From: Flavobacteriaceae bacterium
GTDB taxonomy: Bacteria; Bacteroidota; Bacteroidia; Flavobacteriales; Flavobacteriaceae
Reading direction: 5' to 3'
Length of the DNA: 12,042 nt
NCBI GenBank assembly: GCA_023301205.1
Contig: JALZVC010000020.1
Location: 1 to 12,042, forward strand
The notes below the pieces were generated by a model. It made no database searches and had not been told where the DNA came from. It was given only the letters and a program-made list of their open reading frames with translations. The number at the start of each line of letters is the position of its first letter. Position 1 is the first letter of the stretch. This document shows, in pieces, positions 1-6,254 of this stretch. The position numbers were made by a program, and so were the translations under genes.

Positions 1-90
1 TTAGATCTTTCTGAAATAGCAGTTGCAGGATATTTTTTAATTATTGACGGAGCTGAAGGAAGTATTTCTTTTCAGATACTCAAACAATAA
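1..90 (+). CDS. 3' end of a secreted protein, probable T9SS type A C-terminal sorting tail
   Basis: Frame 1 is open from the window edge to a TAA at 88-90 and gives 29 residues. The tail starts LDLSEIAVAGYF and ends FQILKQ. This pattern (LDLS, then G-Y-F-hydrophobic, a polar turn, and a final I-L-K-Q beta strand) resembles the last strands of type A sorting domains that direct proteins through the Bacteroidota type IX secretion system. The start and nearly all of the protein lie outside the window, so the function of the passenger is unknown. A strong hairpin terminator follows 17 bases after the stop, which supports this being a genuine gene end. The sorting-tail reading rests on only 29 residues and is an inference. 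Confidence 0.55.
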   Translation, partial: LDLSEIAVAGYFLIIDGAEGSISFQILKQ

Positions 91-106
91 TACGGTATAA
101 TGACTT

Positions 107-150
107 AAATCCCTTTTGCAAATGAACCTGCAGAAGGGATTTTTTATTTT
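107..150 (+). terminator. Rho-independent terminator of the leftmost gene
   Basis: The arms 107-120 and 129-142 form a 14-bp stem with a single T-G wobble and an 8-base loop. The 3' arm runs into a T-rich tract (141-150). It lies 17 bases downstream of the stop at 88-90, as expected for an intrinsic terminator. The A-rich left flank is weaker, so reverse function is less likely. Confidence 0.8.
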
Positions 151-185
151 AAGTTTGTTACCTTTACTAGCAAACAAAACTGTAA

Positions 186-221
186 GTTTCAAAGTAGTTT
201 TTATGAGTACTACTACGAAAC
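186..221. repeat. Imperfect inverted repeat upstream of the DoxX-like gene
   Basis: GTTTC (186-190) pairs with GAAAC (217-221), and AGTAGT (193-198) pairs with ACTACT (209-214). A 2x2 internal mismatch separates the two stem parts and the loop is 10 bases. It ends 39 bases before the ATG at 261. There is no T tract, so it is not an intrinsic terminator; it could be a leader hairpin or an operator. No convincing TTG/TAnnTTTG promoter pair was found in 143-260. Chance occurrence is possible in AT-rich intergenic DNA. Confidence 0.3.
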
Positions 222-260
222 AAATTACAAAAATCACTTCCTAAAAAACAGCACAATTTA

Positions 261-614
261 ATGTTACCTTGGCATCAATATATCTTTGGACTGCTCTTTA
301 TACTTGCAGGCGTAAACCACTTTAGAACTCCACATATTTATGAACGGATTATGCCTCCTTACTTACCATCAAAAAAACTGCTTAATCAATTAAGTGGGAT
401 TGCAGAAATGGTTTTAGGCTTGATGGTACTCAACCCAGAAACACAAAACTTAGCAGCTTGGTTTATCATTGTGTTATTAGTATTATTTATTCCAGTTCAT
501 ATCTATATGCTGCAGGAGAAAAAAGCAGCCTTAAAAATGCCTAAATGGGCGCTAATCATTAGAATACCGCTACAATTTGGTCTTATGTACTGGGCGTATC
601 AATATGCAATCTAA
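261..614 (+). CDS. DoxX-like small integral membrane protein
   Basis: This 117-residue protein has about four hydrophobic segments (near residues 6-20, 41-58, 63-84 and 95-115), as in DoxX-like membrane proteins. Family-like landmarks are the end of helix 1 with AGVNHF, a following P-x-x-Y-x-x-I-x-PPYLP stretch (24-36), and SG-x-x-E-x-x-x-G (45-53) at helix 2. The family is widespread and functionally vague; some members are linked to quinone or thiosulfate oxidation, but nothing here fixes a substrate. The ATG at 261 is the only sensible start: it lies just before helix 1 and follows an A-rich leader without a Shine-Dalgarno sequence, normal for this phylum. Its TAA shares one base with the ATG of the next gene (TAATG, 612-616), so it is almost certainly co-translated with the AlkB homologue. 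Confidence 0.85.
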   Translation: MLPWHQYIFGLLFILAGVNHFRTPHIYERIMPPYLPSKKLLNQLSGIAEMVLGLMVLNPETQNLAAWFIIVLLVLFIPVHIYMLQEKKAALKMPKWALIIRIPLQFGLMYWAYQYAI

Positions 615-1234
615 TGGATCTTTTTTCTTCGGAAACATCTCGTGAATTGCAAACACTTCCATTAAAAGATGCAGTAGTTACCTACACGCCAAGTTTCTAT
701 AATGAACAAAAGGCTAATGAGTTGTACACTACCCTATTTGCCGAAATCAATTGGCAACAAGACGACATTACTTTATTTGGAAAAACGTATGCTCAGCCTA
801 GACTTACAGCACTTTATGGGGAGGATGAAACCCCATATTCTTATAGTGGCATCGTTATGAAGCCTAGCATATTTTTGCCTACGCTAAAAACGATTAAACA
901 GGATATTGAGCAATTTACAGGCGAAACATTTAATGCTGTTTTATGCAATCTCTATCGTGATGGAAAAGACAGTAATGGATGGCACAGTGATGACGAAAAA
1001 GAGCTTGGCACCCAACCTTATATTGCTTCTTTAAGTTTAGGTGGTTCTAGAATGTTTCATCTTAAACATAAACAAGAGCCAACGCAAGCTTTAAAACTAG
1101 CCTTAACAAATGGAAGTTTACTTAATATGGGAGGCACGACACAGCACTTTTATAAACATCAACTATCAAAAACTAAAACAGCCGTGCAACCCAGAATTAA
1201 CCTTACTTTTAGAAAGTTATATAAAACAACCTAG
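614..1234 (+). CDS. AlkB-type 2-oxoglutarate/Fe(II) dioxygenase, ALKBH2-like
   Basis: This 206-residue protein is predicted to remove alkyl lesions (such as 1-methyladenine and 3-methylcytosine) from nucleic acid by oxidative demethylation. The iron-binding triad is visible: H124-x-D126 in the motif NGWHSDDE, and H182 in FYKHQL. The 2-oxoglutarate and substrate arginines lie in RINLTFRK (R194 and R200). NLYRDGKD (112-119), PRLTALYG (62-69) and the RINLTFRK end resemble eukaryotic ALKBH2/ALKBH3 more than E. coli AlkB, which is usual for this bacterial subgroup. There is no signal peptide, consistent with a cytoplasmic DNA repair role. The start codon overlaps the stop of the DoxX-like gene by one base, so translation is probably coupled. 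No Ada-like or adaptive-response regulator is nearby. The family assignment is firm; the preferred substrate is inferred. Confidence 0.92.
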   Translation: MDLFSSETSRELQTLPLKDAVVTYTPSFYNEQKANELYTTLFAEINWQQDDITLFGKTYAQPRLTALYGEDETPYSYSGIVMKPSIFLPTLKTIKQDIEQFTGETFNAVLCNLYRDGKDSNGWHSDDEKELGTQPYIASLSLGGSRMFHLKHKQEPTQALKLALTNGSLLNMGGTTQHFYKHQLSKTKTAVQPRINLTFRKLYKTT

Positions 1235-1245
1235 CTAGGCTTTTT

Positions 1246-1268
1246 CCGAAAGTGGCGCTACTATTCGG
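1246..1268 (+). other. Small imperfect hairpin after the alkB-like gene
   Basis: CCGAA-AGTG (1246-1254) can pair with TACT-(A)-TTCGG (1259-1268) around a GCGC loop, with one bulged A and one G-T pair. It starts 12 bases after the alkB-like stop. A run of five T precedes rather than follows it, so it is not a canonical terminator on the plus strand. It could weakly terminate or stabilise the 3' end of the doxX-alkB message. Confidence 0.25.
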
Positions 1269-1313
1269 TGTTGAAATAATAATTATTGATAAATTACACG
1301 GAAGGCACGTTCC

Positions 1314-1341
1314 TTGCGTTATGAGTATTGTAGTATCTTTA
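1314..1341 (+). promoter_or_regulatory. Probable Bacteroidota-type promoter of the hydrolase gene
   Basis: TTG at 1314-1316 is followed, after a 17-base gap, by TATCTTTA at 1334-1341, which matches the -7 consensus TAnnTTTG at all but the last base. Transcription would start near 1348, leaving a short leader to the ATG at 1356. The same TTG has been open to misreading as a translation start, but its position in the -33 box argues against that. Confidence 0.5.
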
Positions 1342-1355
1342 AAAAAACTATTATT

Positions 1356-2291
1356 ATGAGAAGTATCATTTTTCTTTTTTCTTTCTTTTTTATAACCGCG
1401 GCATCAGCACAAAACTATACGGCTCGAGACCTTAAAGCATCATCGTTTATTGATGGCACTTTGCTCACGCCAGAAGGAGTTGACAAGCCGCCTTTAGCTA
1501 TAATTATTGCCGGTAGCGGCCCCACAGATAGAGATGGCAACCAGACGATGATGAAAAACAACTCCTTAAAATTACTTGCCGAAAGTCTAAGTGATCAAGG
1601 GATAGCTACCTTTAGATACGATAAGCGAATTGTAAAGTTAATGCGACAAGGCACTAATTTTAGCGAACGAGATTTTAAATTTGACAACTTTATAGAAGAC
1701 GCAAGTGCTGTAATTGATTTCTTTTCGAAATCTAATGATTTTTCTGGCATCTATGTCATTGGTCATAGTCAAGGTTCTCTAGTAGGAATGGCTGCCATAA
1801 GTACCCGTAATGATGTTTCTGGTTTTATTTCGATTGCTGGTGCTGGAGAATCTGTAGATCAAGTAATAATAGAACAATTAGGCAAGCAAGCCCCTGCTTT
1901 AAAAGAAAATGCGATTGAAGCTTTTAACGACATTAAACGCACAGGAGTCTCTAAAAACTACAGCCCTGGTTTGGCCTCTATTTTTAGACCCGATATACAA
2001 CCCTTTATAGCAAGCTGGATGCAATACGACCCGCAAGAATTAATTGCAGGTCTTGAAATCCCTGTACTAATTGTAAACGGAACAAATGATATACAAGTAA
2101 CTGAAGAAGAAGCGAAGCTTTTACAAAGTGCACAGAAAAATGCGTCTTTGACATTAATAGAAAATATGAACCATATTTTAAGATTAATTACAGAACCGGG
2201 AATGGATAATCAAAAATCTTATAATGAACCTAATAGACCAATCGCAACAGAATTGCCTAAGGGGATTATTACGTTTATAAAAAAGAATTAA
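1356..2291 (+). CDS. Secreted alpha/beta-fold serine hydrolase
   Basis: From the ATG at 1356 the product has 311 residues and opens with a clean signal peptide: M-R-S, a very hydrophobic core (4-15), and AASAQ at 15-19 before the likely cleavage site. The mature domain is an alpha/beta hydrolase. The nucleophile elbow is GHSQG (136-140, S138), the probable acid is D245 in NGTND, and the histidine is H273 in NMNHI. A GSGPTDRDG stretch (53-61) follows the first core strand and would contribute the oxyanion hole; it is typical of COG1073-type hydrolases in Bacteroidota. The protein is expected in the periplasm or on the outside, acting as an esterase or peptidase of unknown substrate. An in-frame TTG 42 bases upstream would add 14 residues in front of the signal peptide and lies in the promoter, so it was rejected. 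The DUF819 gene follows after 30 bases and is probably in the same transcript. Confidence 0.85.
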   Translation: MRSIIFLFSFFFITAASAQNYTARDLKASSFIDGTLLTPEGVDKPPLAIIIAGSGPTDRDGNQTMMKNNSLKLLAESLSDQGIATFRYDKRIVKLMRQGTNFSERDFKFDNFIEDASAVIDFFSKSNDFSGIYVIGHSQGSLVGMAAISTRNDVSGFISIAGAGESVDQVIIEQLGKQAPALKENAIEAFNDIKRTGVSKNYSPGLASIFRPDIQPFIASWMQYDPQELIAGLEIPVLIVNGTNDIQVTEEEAKLLQSAQKNASLTLIENMNHILRLITEPGMDNQKSYNEPNRPIATELPKGIITFIKKN

Positions 2292-2321
2292 AAATTGTAT
2301 TTTGCATAAAAACTAACCACC

Positions 2322-3659
2322 ATGCAAGATACTGTTACTGAAATAATTCAAGATACTACCCCATTTTTCACTCAAGACACCATTGTTTTTGGAGTATTGA
2401 TGGTTTCATTAGGTTTTATATTCCATACTTCATCTAAAAAAACGGGCTTTTGGAAAGTTTTTTACAGTTTGGTTCCTGCCCTTTTTATTGCCTATTTAAT
2501 TCCCGCAATTCTCACTACCGTTGGGCTCATTGCTCCAGAGTGGGTATCCGTGGGTGACACTGGAGAAGTAACCGAAGGAAGCTCTAATTTATATTATATT
2601 GCGAGCAGATACCTCTTACCCGCCGCTCTGGTATTAATGACCTTAAGCATGGATCTAAAAGCAGTTTTTAATCTAGGCCCAAAGGCGCTTATCATGTTTT
2701 TAACGGGAACAGCAGGTATCATTATTGGTGGACCAATTGCTGTATTAGTAGTAGGTAGTTTTTGGCCAGAAGCAGTTGGTGGTGAAGGAGCAGATGCGGT
2801 ATGGAGAGGCTTATCTACCCTTGCAGGAAGCTGGATAGGCGGAGGAGCAAACCAAACTGCTATGCTAGAAGTTTATGGCTACAATCAAGCCCTTTATGGC
2901 GGGATGGTTTTTGTCGACATTGTAGTAGCAAATGTATGGATGGCTATCATTTTAATAGGAATTGGAAAATCTGCAAAAATTGACAAATGGCTTGGTGCAG
3001 ATACTTCTGCTATTGAAGCCTTAAAAGAAAAAGTGTCTAACTATGCTTTAGAAAAAGAACGAAACCCATCACTAACAGATTTGATGATATTGGCCGCAAT
3101 AGCATTTGGAACAGTTGGTTTTGCTCATTTTGGAGCAGGATATATGAGTTCGTTTTTCAAAGATTTTGTAGACGGATTAACGCCAGGACTAACCCGGAAC
3201 TTGTTTACCTTCTTGAGTTCTAGTTTTTTCTGGATGATTAGTATTACCACAATAATAGGGATCATCTTATCTTATACTAAATTAAGAAGCTATGAAGGTG
3301 CTGGAGCCAGTAAATTTGGTAGTGTATTTATCTATATTCTTGTAGCAAGTATCGGTATGAAAATGGATTTGACACTCATTTTTGACAATTGGCAATTGAT
3401 CATCATAGGCGTGGTCTGGATGATAATTCATGCAGGTCTGTTGATCCTAATTGCAAAACTTATTAAAGCGCCTTATTTCTTCTTGGCTGTAGGAAGTCAA
3501 GCAAATGTAGGTGGTGCGGCCTCTGCCCCTATTGTGGCATCTGCATTTCATCCTTCATTAGCAACTGTAGGTGTTTTACTAGCAGTATTTGGGTATGCCA
3601 TTGGTACTATAGGCGCTGTGGCTTGCACTTTTATGATGCAACTTGTAGCTAGTAGCTAG
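2322..3659 (+). CDS. DUF819 family polytopic membrane protein
   Basis: This 445-residue protein is mostly hydrophobic, with roughly ten or more membrane segments (for example 20-36, 47-70, 97-110, 121-146, 193-215, 252-272, 298-318, 333-346, 357-382 and 412-441). It matches the DUF819 (YjcL-like) family. Two Gly/Ala-rich, helix-breaking segments stand out: GSWIGGGANQTAM (169-181) in the first half and GSQANVGGAASAPIV (391-405) in the second. This hints at two related half-domains, as in elevator-type transporters of the CPA/AT and glutamate-symporter fold class. That mechanism is an inference; the substrate is unknown. The ATG at 2322 follows a 30-base gap from the hydrolase gene and no clear separate promoter is seen, so the two are probably co-transcribed. 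The hydrolase could release a compound that this protein carries, but nothing direct shows it. Confidence 0.85.
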   Translation: MQDTVTEIIQDTTPFFTQDTIVFGVLMVSLGFIFHTSSKKTGFWKVFYSLVPALFIAYLIPAILTTVGLIAPEWVSVGDTGEVTEGSSNLYYIASRYLLPAALVLMTLSMDLKAVFNLGPKALIMFLTGTAGIIIGGPIAVLVVGSFWPEAVGGEGADAVWRGLSTLAGSWIGGGANQTAMLEVYGYNQALYGGMVFVDIVVANVWMAIILIGIGKSAKIDKWLGADTSAIEALKEKVSNYALEKERNPSLTDLMILAAIAFGTVGFAHFGAGYMSSFFKDFVDGLTPGLTRNLFTFLSSSFFWMISITTIIGIILSYTKLRSYEGAGASKFGSVFIYILVASIGMKMDLTLIFDNWQLIIIGVVWMIIHAGLLILIAKLIKAPYFFLAVGSQANVGGAASAPIVASAFHPSLATVGVLLAVFGYAIGTIGAVACTFMMQLVASS

Positions 3660-3685
3660 CGTTATTTTTTCTGAAAATTTCTGTG

Positions 3686-3714
3686 TTGAAAATCAGCTAT
3701 TTTATACATCTTTG
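3686..3714 (+). promoter_or_regulatory. Probable Bacteroidota-type promoter of the DUF4369 lipoprotein gene
   Basis: TTG at 3686-3688 is separated by 18 bases from CATCTTTG at 3707-3714, which differs from the -7 consensus TAnnTTTG only at the first base. A transcript starting near 3721 would reach the ATG at 3736 after about 15 bases. The promoter places this gene in a separate unit from the DUF819 gene, although no terminator lies between them. Confidence 0.55.
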
Positions 3715-3735
3715 CGGACTCAAACTACAACACAA

Positions 3736-4440
3736 ATGCGTTTATATAAAAATCTAGGAAGCATACTATTAATTCTCTTACTATTAGCTTCTTGTGGGTC
3801 GTCTGAAAACGAAATGACGCTTACGGGTAATGTAGAAGGATTAAAAAAAGGGACGTTATTGCTACAAAAAATTGAAGATACATTATTAGTTACTGTAGAT
3901 TCTGTAACGGTATTTGGTGATTCACACTTTAGCTTTTCAGAAACTGTAAAAAGTCCTGAAATCTATTACCTCTATGTTCGCTTAGAAAATGGGAACTTAC
4001 TTGACACTAGAATTCCATTTTTTGCAGAAGCTTCACCTATAAACATTGAGACAACCTTAAAAAACTTTGCTATAGATGCAAAAATTACAGGCTCTAAAAA
4101 TCAAGAATTGTTAGCATCTTTTAAAGCAATCACTCAAAGATATACCGATAAAAATCTAGAATATATAGTAGAAGGATTTAAAGTTAGTCCCGAAGACGAT
4201 TCATTAAAAGCAGTTATTGAGCAAAATAGAATACGACTAAAGCAGCGTGAATATCTTGCTGCTGTTACCTATGCAATGCAGCATCCAGACGACGAGGTTG
4301 CGCCTTACCTTATGTTAAGCCAACCCTATGAAGGCAATATTAAATATCTAGATACGGTATACAACTCGCTAACTAAAAGGATAAAAGAATCAGGCTATGG
4401 AGAAGAACTGAATGACTATATCAAACTAAGAAAAGAGTAA
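3736..4440 (+). CDS. DUF4369-domain lipoprotein without thioredoxin domain
   Basis: From the ATG at 3736 the product has 234 residues. The N-terminus is a lipoprotein signal: M-R-L-Y-K-N, a hydrophobic core (8-17) and the lipobox LASC with the lipidated cysteine at position 20. The following region (27-115) fits DUF4369: it begins with a T-L-T-G-N-V-E-G-L-K-K-G-T strand and turn pattern, followed by D-S-V and F-S-F-S-E strands. In Bacteroidota this domain usually sits in front of a thioredoxin-like AhpC/TSA domain with a CxxC. Here no CxxC follows; the rest (about 120-234) is helical and charged, so it is a stand-alone version. C20 is the only cysteine in the protein. It is predicted to be anchored in the outer or inner membrane facing the periplasm; the function is unknown. 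A TTG 24 bases upstream lies in the promoter -7 box and is not the start. Confidence 0.75.
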   Translation: MRLYKNLGSILLILLLLASCGSSENEMTLTGNVEGLKKGTLLLQKIEDTLLVTVDSVTVFGDSHFSFSETVKSPEIYYLYVRLENGNLLDTRIPFFAEASPINIETTLKNFAIDAKITGSKNQELLASFKAITQRYTDKNLEYIVEGFKVSPEDDSLKAVIEQNRIRLKQREYLAAVTYAMQHPDDEVAPYLMLSQPYEGNIKYLDTVYNSLTKRIKESGYGEELNDYIKLRKE

Positions 4441-4452
4441 AACAGACGCATT

Positions 4453-4487
4453 AAAAAAGCCCTAAACTAAATGTTTAGGGCTTTTTT
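4453..4487. terminator. Bidirectional terminator between convergent genes
   Basis: A perfect 15-bp inverted repeat has arms 4453-4467 and 4473-4487 and a 5-base loop (4468-4472). The left arm starts with six A and the right arm ends with six T, with a GC core (GCCCTAAAC/GTTTAGGGC). It therefore reads as an intrinsic terminator on both strands. It lies between the stop of the plus-strand lipoprotein gene (4440) and that of the minus-strand small gene (4505). Confidence 0.9.
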
Positions 4488-4504
4488 ATTACGCGATTAT
4501 TTGC

Positions 4505-4771
4505 TTACAGTTGATTAACCCTATCAATCAACTTTCTTCCTCTCTCTTCAACCTCTTGATTAATTGCCTTAAAGTGTGCTTTTTTATCTTCCACTTTTTT
4601 TGCATTTATCTTCACCATCAACTCATCAAAGTCTTTGATAGCGCTGTCAACTAAAGCTTGAGAATCTTTTGTGTCTTTTTCTGGATTAGTAAGTTCCCAA
4701 ATATAAACTGCTTCTATGATATCACCGATAACATAATTTACATCTCTTTTTAAATTTCTAACATTTGCCAT
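4505..4771 (-). CDS. Conserved small hypothetical protein, 88 aa
   Basis: This is an 88-residue, highly charged, probably all-helical cytoplasmic protein with no signal peptide, membrane segment or cysteine. It starts MANVRNLKRDVNYVIGD, continues with an aromatic patch (A21-V-Y-I-W25), and ends in a Lys/Glu-rich helix (58-88) that could form a coiled coil. I recognise the pattern as a small conserved hypothetical of Flavobacteriia, but know of no function. It lies 47 bases downstream of manA in the same orientation. It has its own promoter with a perfect -7 element at 4804-4811 and is followed by the terminator at 4453-4487, so it can be expressed on its own as well as by readthrough from the idi-manA operon. 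Confidence 0.75.
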   Translation of the reverse strand: MANVRNLKRDVNYVIGDIIEAVYIWELTNPEKDTKDSQALVDSAIKDFDELMVKINAKKVEDKKAHFKAINQEVEERGRKLIDRVNQL

Positions 4772-4803
4772 AACGGTATTCTTTTCTTTTAAGAATTAGA
4801 ATG

Positions 4804-4832
4804 CAAAGATACAAACTATTACGGAATGTAAA
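4804..4832 (-). promoter_or_regulatory. Promoter of the 88-aa gene, perfect -7 box
   Basis: Read on the minus strand, TATCTTTG (plus positions 4804-4811) is an exact match to TAnnTTTG. A GTTTA stretch (TTT at 4830-4832) lies 18 bases upstream and can act as an imperfect -33 box; a better TTG (4836-4838) is 24 bases away. The upstream element lies inside the last codons of manA. The transcript would start near 4797, about 26 bases before the ATG at 4771. Confidence 0.6.
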
Positions 4833-5802
4833 CCTCAAGTATCTCCCCATTTTGAGCGGTAATCATAACTTGATGTGTACATGCCGGGATTAATAGAGTA
4901 TCTCCCTGGTTCAGTTCTATTTCTTCGTTTGCTGCATAAATGAACACCGTACCTGCAACACACATATACACCTTAAAACTATCTAATTTTGAATAGTCTA
5001 ACTGCAGTGTTCCTTTGCACACAATTTTTGAAGTTTTAAAATAGTTTGATTCACAGATTAAGGATACTTCATTAATTGCTGAAGTATAAGACAATCTTGT
5101 TTTTACAGTATCAAATTTAATAGCTTCTTTTGCTTCCGCTGTATGCAAATCTCTCAATTGACCATCCAAGCCAGGTCTATCCCAATCATAAATACGGTAG
5201 GTAATATCTGATGTTTGCTGTATTTCTGCTAATACCGTCCCTGCTCCTATCGCGTGCACGGTACCGGGGCCAATAAAGAAGGCATCACCTTTCGCTACTT
5301 TCTCTTTTTTAATAATATCTAAGAGTTTGTTTTCTGAAACGTGTCGTTCGTAAACACCTTGGTCTATTCCTTCATTAAAGCCTACTAATAGCCTCGCATC
5401 AGTCTGTGCTTGTAAGATGTACCACATTTCAGTTTTACCAAAACTATTATGTCTTTCATTTGCCAAGGCATCATCTGGGTGTAATTGAACAGAAAGATCT
5501 TCTGTCGCATCAATAAATTTAAATAGTAATGGGAATTTAGCACCATATTGACGTACTACTTTCTCTCCTAAAAGAGCTGCACCATATAGTTGTATTAAGT
5601 CTTTGAGACTTTTTCCTTTAAGCGCGCCGTGTGCTACTATTGAAATAGCATCTTCTACTCCAGAGAGCTCCCAGCTTTCTCCTAGCTTAAGCGCTGCGTC
5701 TCCTTGCTTGTTAAATAACATATTCAACTTAGAACCACCCCAAATTTTTTCTTTTAAAATAGGCGTAAATTTTAAGGGATATAGCGAAGGTTTACTCATC
5801 AT
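4819..5802 (-). CDS. manA: Mannose-6-phosphate isomerase, class I (short bacterial form)
   Basis: This 327-residue enzyme interconverts mannose 6-phosphate and fructose 6-phosphate and feeds GDP-mannose and surface polysaccharide synthesis. Type I zinc ligands are visible: Q106 and H108 in QLHPDD, E125 in KTEMWY and H183 in GTVHAIG. The catalytic arginine is probably R203 in YRIYDWDR. The N-terminal KEKIWGG (17-23) is also characteristic. The length fits the short Bacillus-type form, in which the second cupin (about 245-327, with the motif GDTLLIPA) lacks metal ligands. Two ATG codons (5802 and 5799) are possible starts; they overlap the bcp stop by 11 or 8 bases, so translation is coupled. 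It is the last gene of the idi-ptps-bcp-manA operon. Confidence 0.93.
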   Translation of the reverse strand: MMSKPSLYPLKFTPILKEKIWGGSKLNMLFNKQGDAALKLGESWELSGVEDAISIVAHGALKGKSLKDLIQLYGAALLGEKVVRQYGAKFPLLFKFIDATEDLSVQLHPDDALANERHNSFGKTEMWYILQAQTDARLLVGFNEGIDQGVYERHVSENKLLDIIKKEKVAKGDAFFIGPGTVHAIGAGTVLAEIQQTSDITYRIYDWDRPGLDGQLRDLHTAEAKEAIKFDTVKTRLSYTSAINEVSLICESNYFKTSKIVCKGTLQLDYSKLDSFKVYMCVAGTVFIYAANEEIELNQGDTLLIPACTHQVMITAQNGEILEVYIP

Positions 5803-6253
5803 TCATGTCTTGAATTATAGCTAAAGCCTTTTTAATATGAGAACCAGCCGAAATAGCGTCAAATTTAAAAACCAATTTTCCTTTAGCATCAAACACAAAG
5901 GTTTCTCTACCTGGCAATAAACCTAATAATTTACTCTGAACCTCAAATAAATTTCTCACTACTTTATCCTCGTCGGCCAGTAAGGTAAAAGGGAGATTAA
6001 ATTTATCAGCAAATTTTTTATGCGAGTTTTCTGAATCTGAACTAATTGCAATGACTTTAACATCATGCACTGAAAAATCTTGAAAAGCATCTCTAAAACT
6101 ACATGCCTCCATAGTACAACCTGGCGTAAAATTTTTAGGATAAAAATAGATGACGCAAGCTGCATTCGCTAGCTCTTGTTTACTATTAAATGATTTACCA
6201 TCTTGATCTAATAGTGAAAATTCTGGTAAACTACTTCCTATCGCGATACTCAT
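5792..6253 (-). CDS. bcp: Thioredoxin-dependent peroxiredoxin Bcp/PrxQ
   Basis: From the ATG at 6251-6253 the product has 153 residues, the usual PrxQ length. It reduces hydrogen peroxide and organic peroxides using thioredoxin. The active-site motif NFTPGCTMEACSFRD gives the peroxidatic C46 and the resolving C51 five residues later, the signature of atypical two-cysteine PrxQ enzymes. A third cysteine is at 33. There is no signal peptide, so it is cytoplasmic. A start 60 bases further upstream would extend the frame over the 3' end of the pterin synthase gene; the chosen ATG follows that gene's stop by one base and places S-L-P-E-F-S-L at the normal N-terminus. Its own stop lies inside the manA start, giving an 8-11-base overlap. 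Confidence 0.93.
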   Translation of the reverse strand: MSIAIGSSLPEFSLLDQDGKSFNSKQELANAACVIYFYPKNFTPGCTMEACSFRDAFQDFSVHDVKVIAISSDSENSHKKFADKFNLPFTLLADEDKVVRNLFEVQSKLLGLLPGRETFVFDAKGKLVFKFDAISAGSHIKKALAIIQDMNDE

Positions 6254-6254
6254 A

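Noticed and set aside
37..237. A 66-codon minus-strand reading frame across the left intergenic region
   Set aside because: It overlaps the opposite-strand end of the first gene and the terminator hairpin at 107-142, and its translation is low-complexity and unlike any protein.
1246..1268. Intrinsic terminator after the alkB-like gene
   Set aside because: The stem is bulged and the T run lies before rather than after it; it is kept only as a weak hairpin.
2801..2983. Plus-strand 60-codon frame inside the DUF819 gene
   Set aside because: It is an out-of-frame shadow, while the DUF819 frame carries the conserved GSWIGGGANQT motif at the same place.
5959..6165. Minus-strand 68-codon frame inside bcp
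   Set aside because: It is an alternative frame of the bcp gene, with the conserved PrxQ motifs only in the bcp frame.
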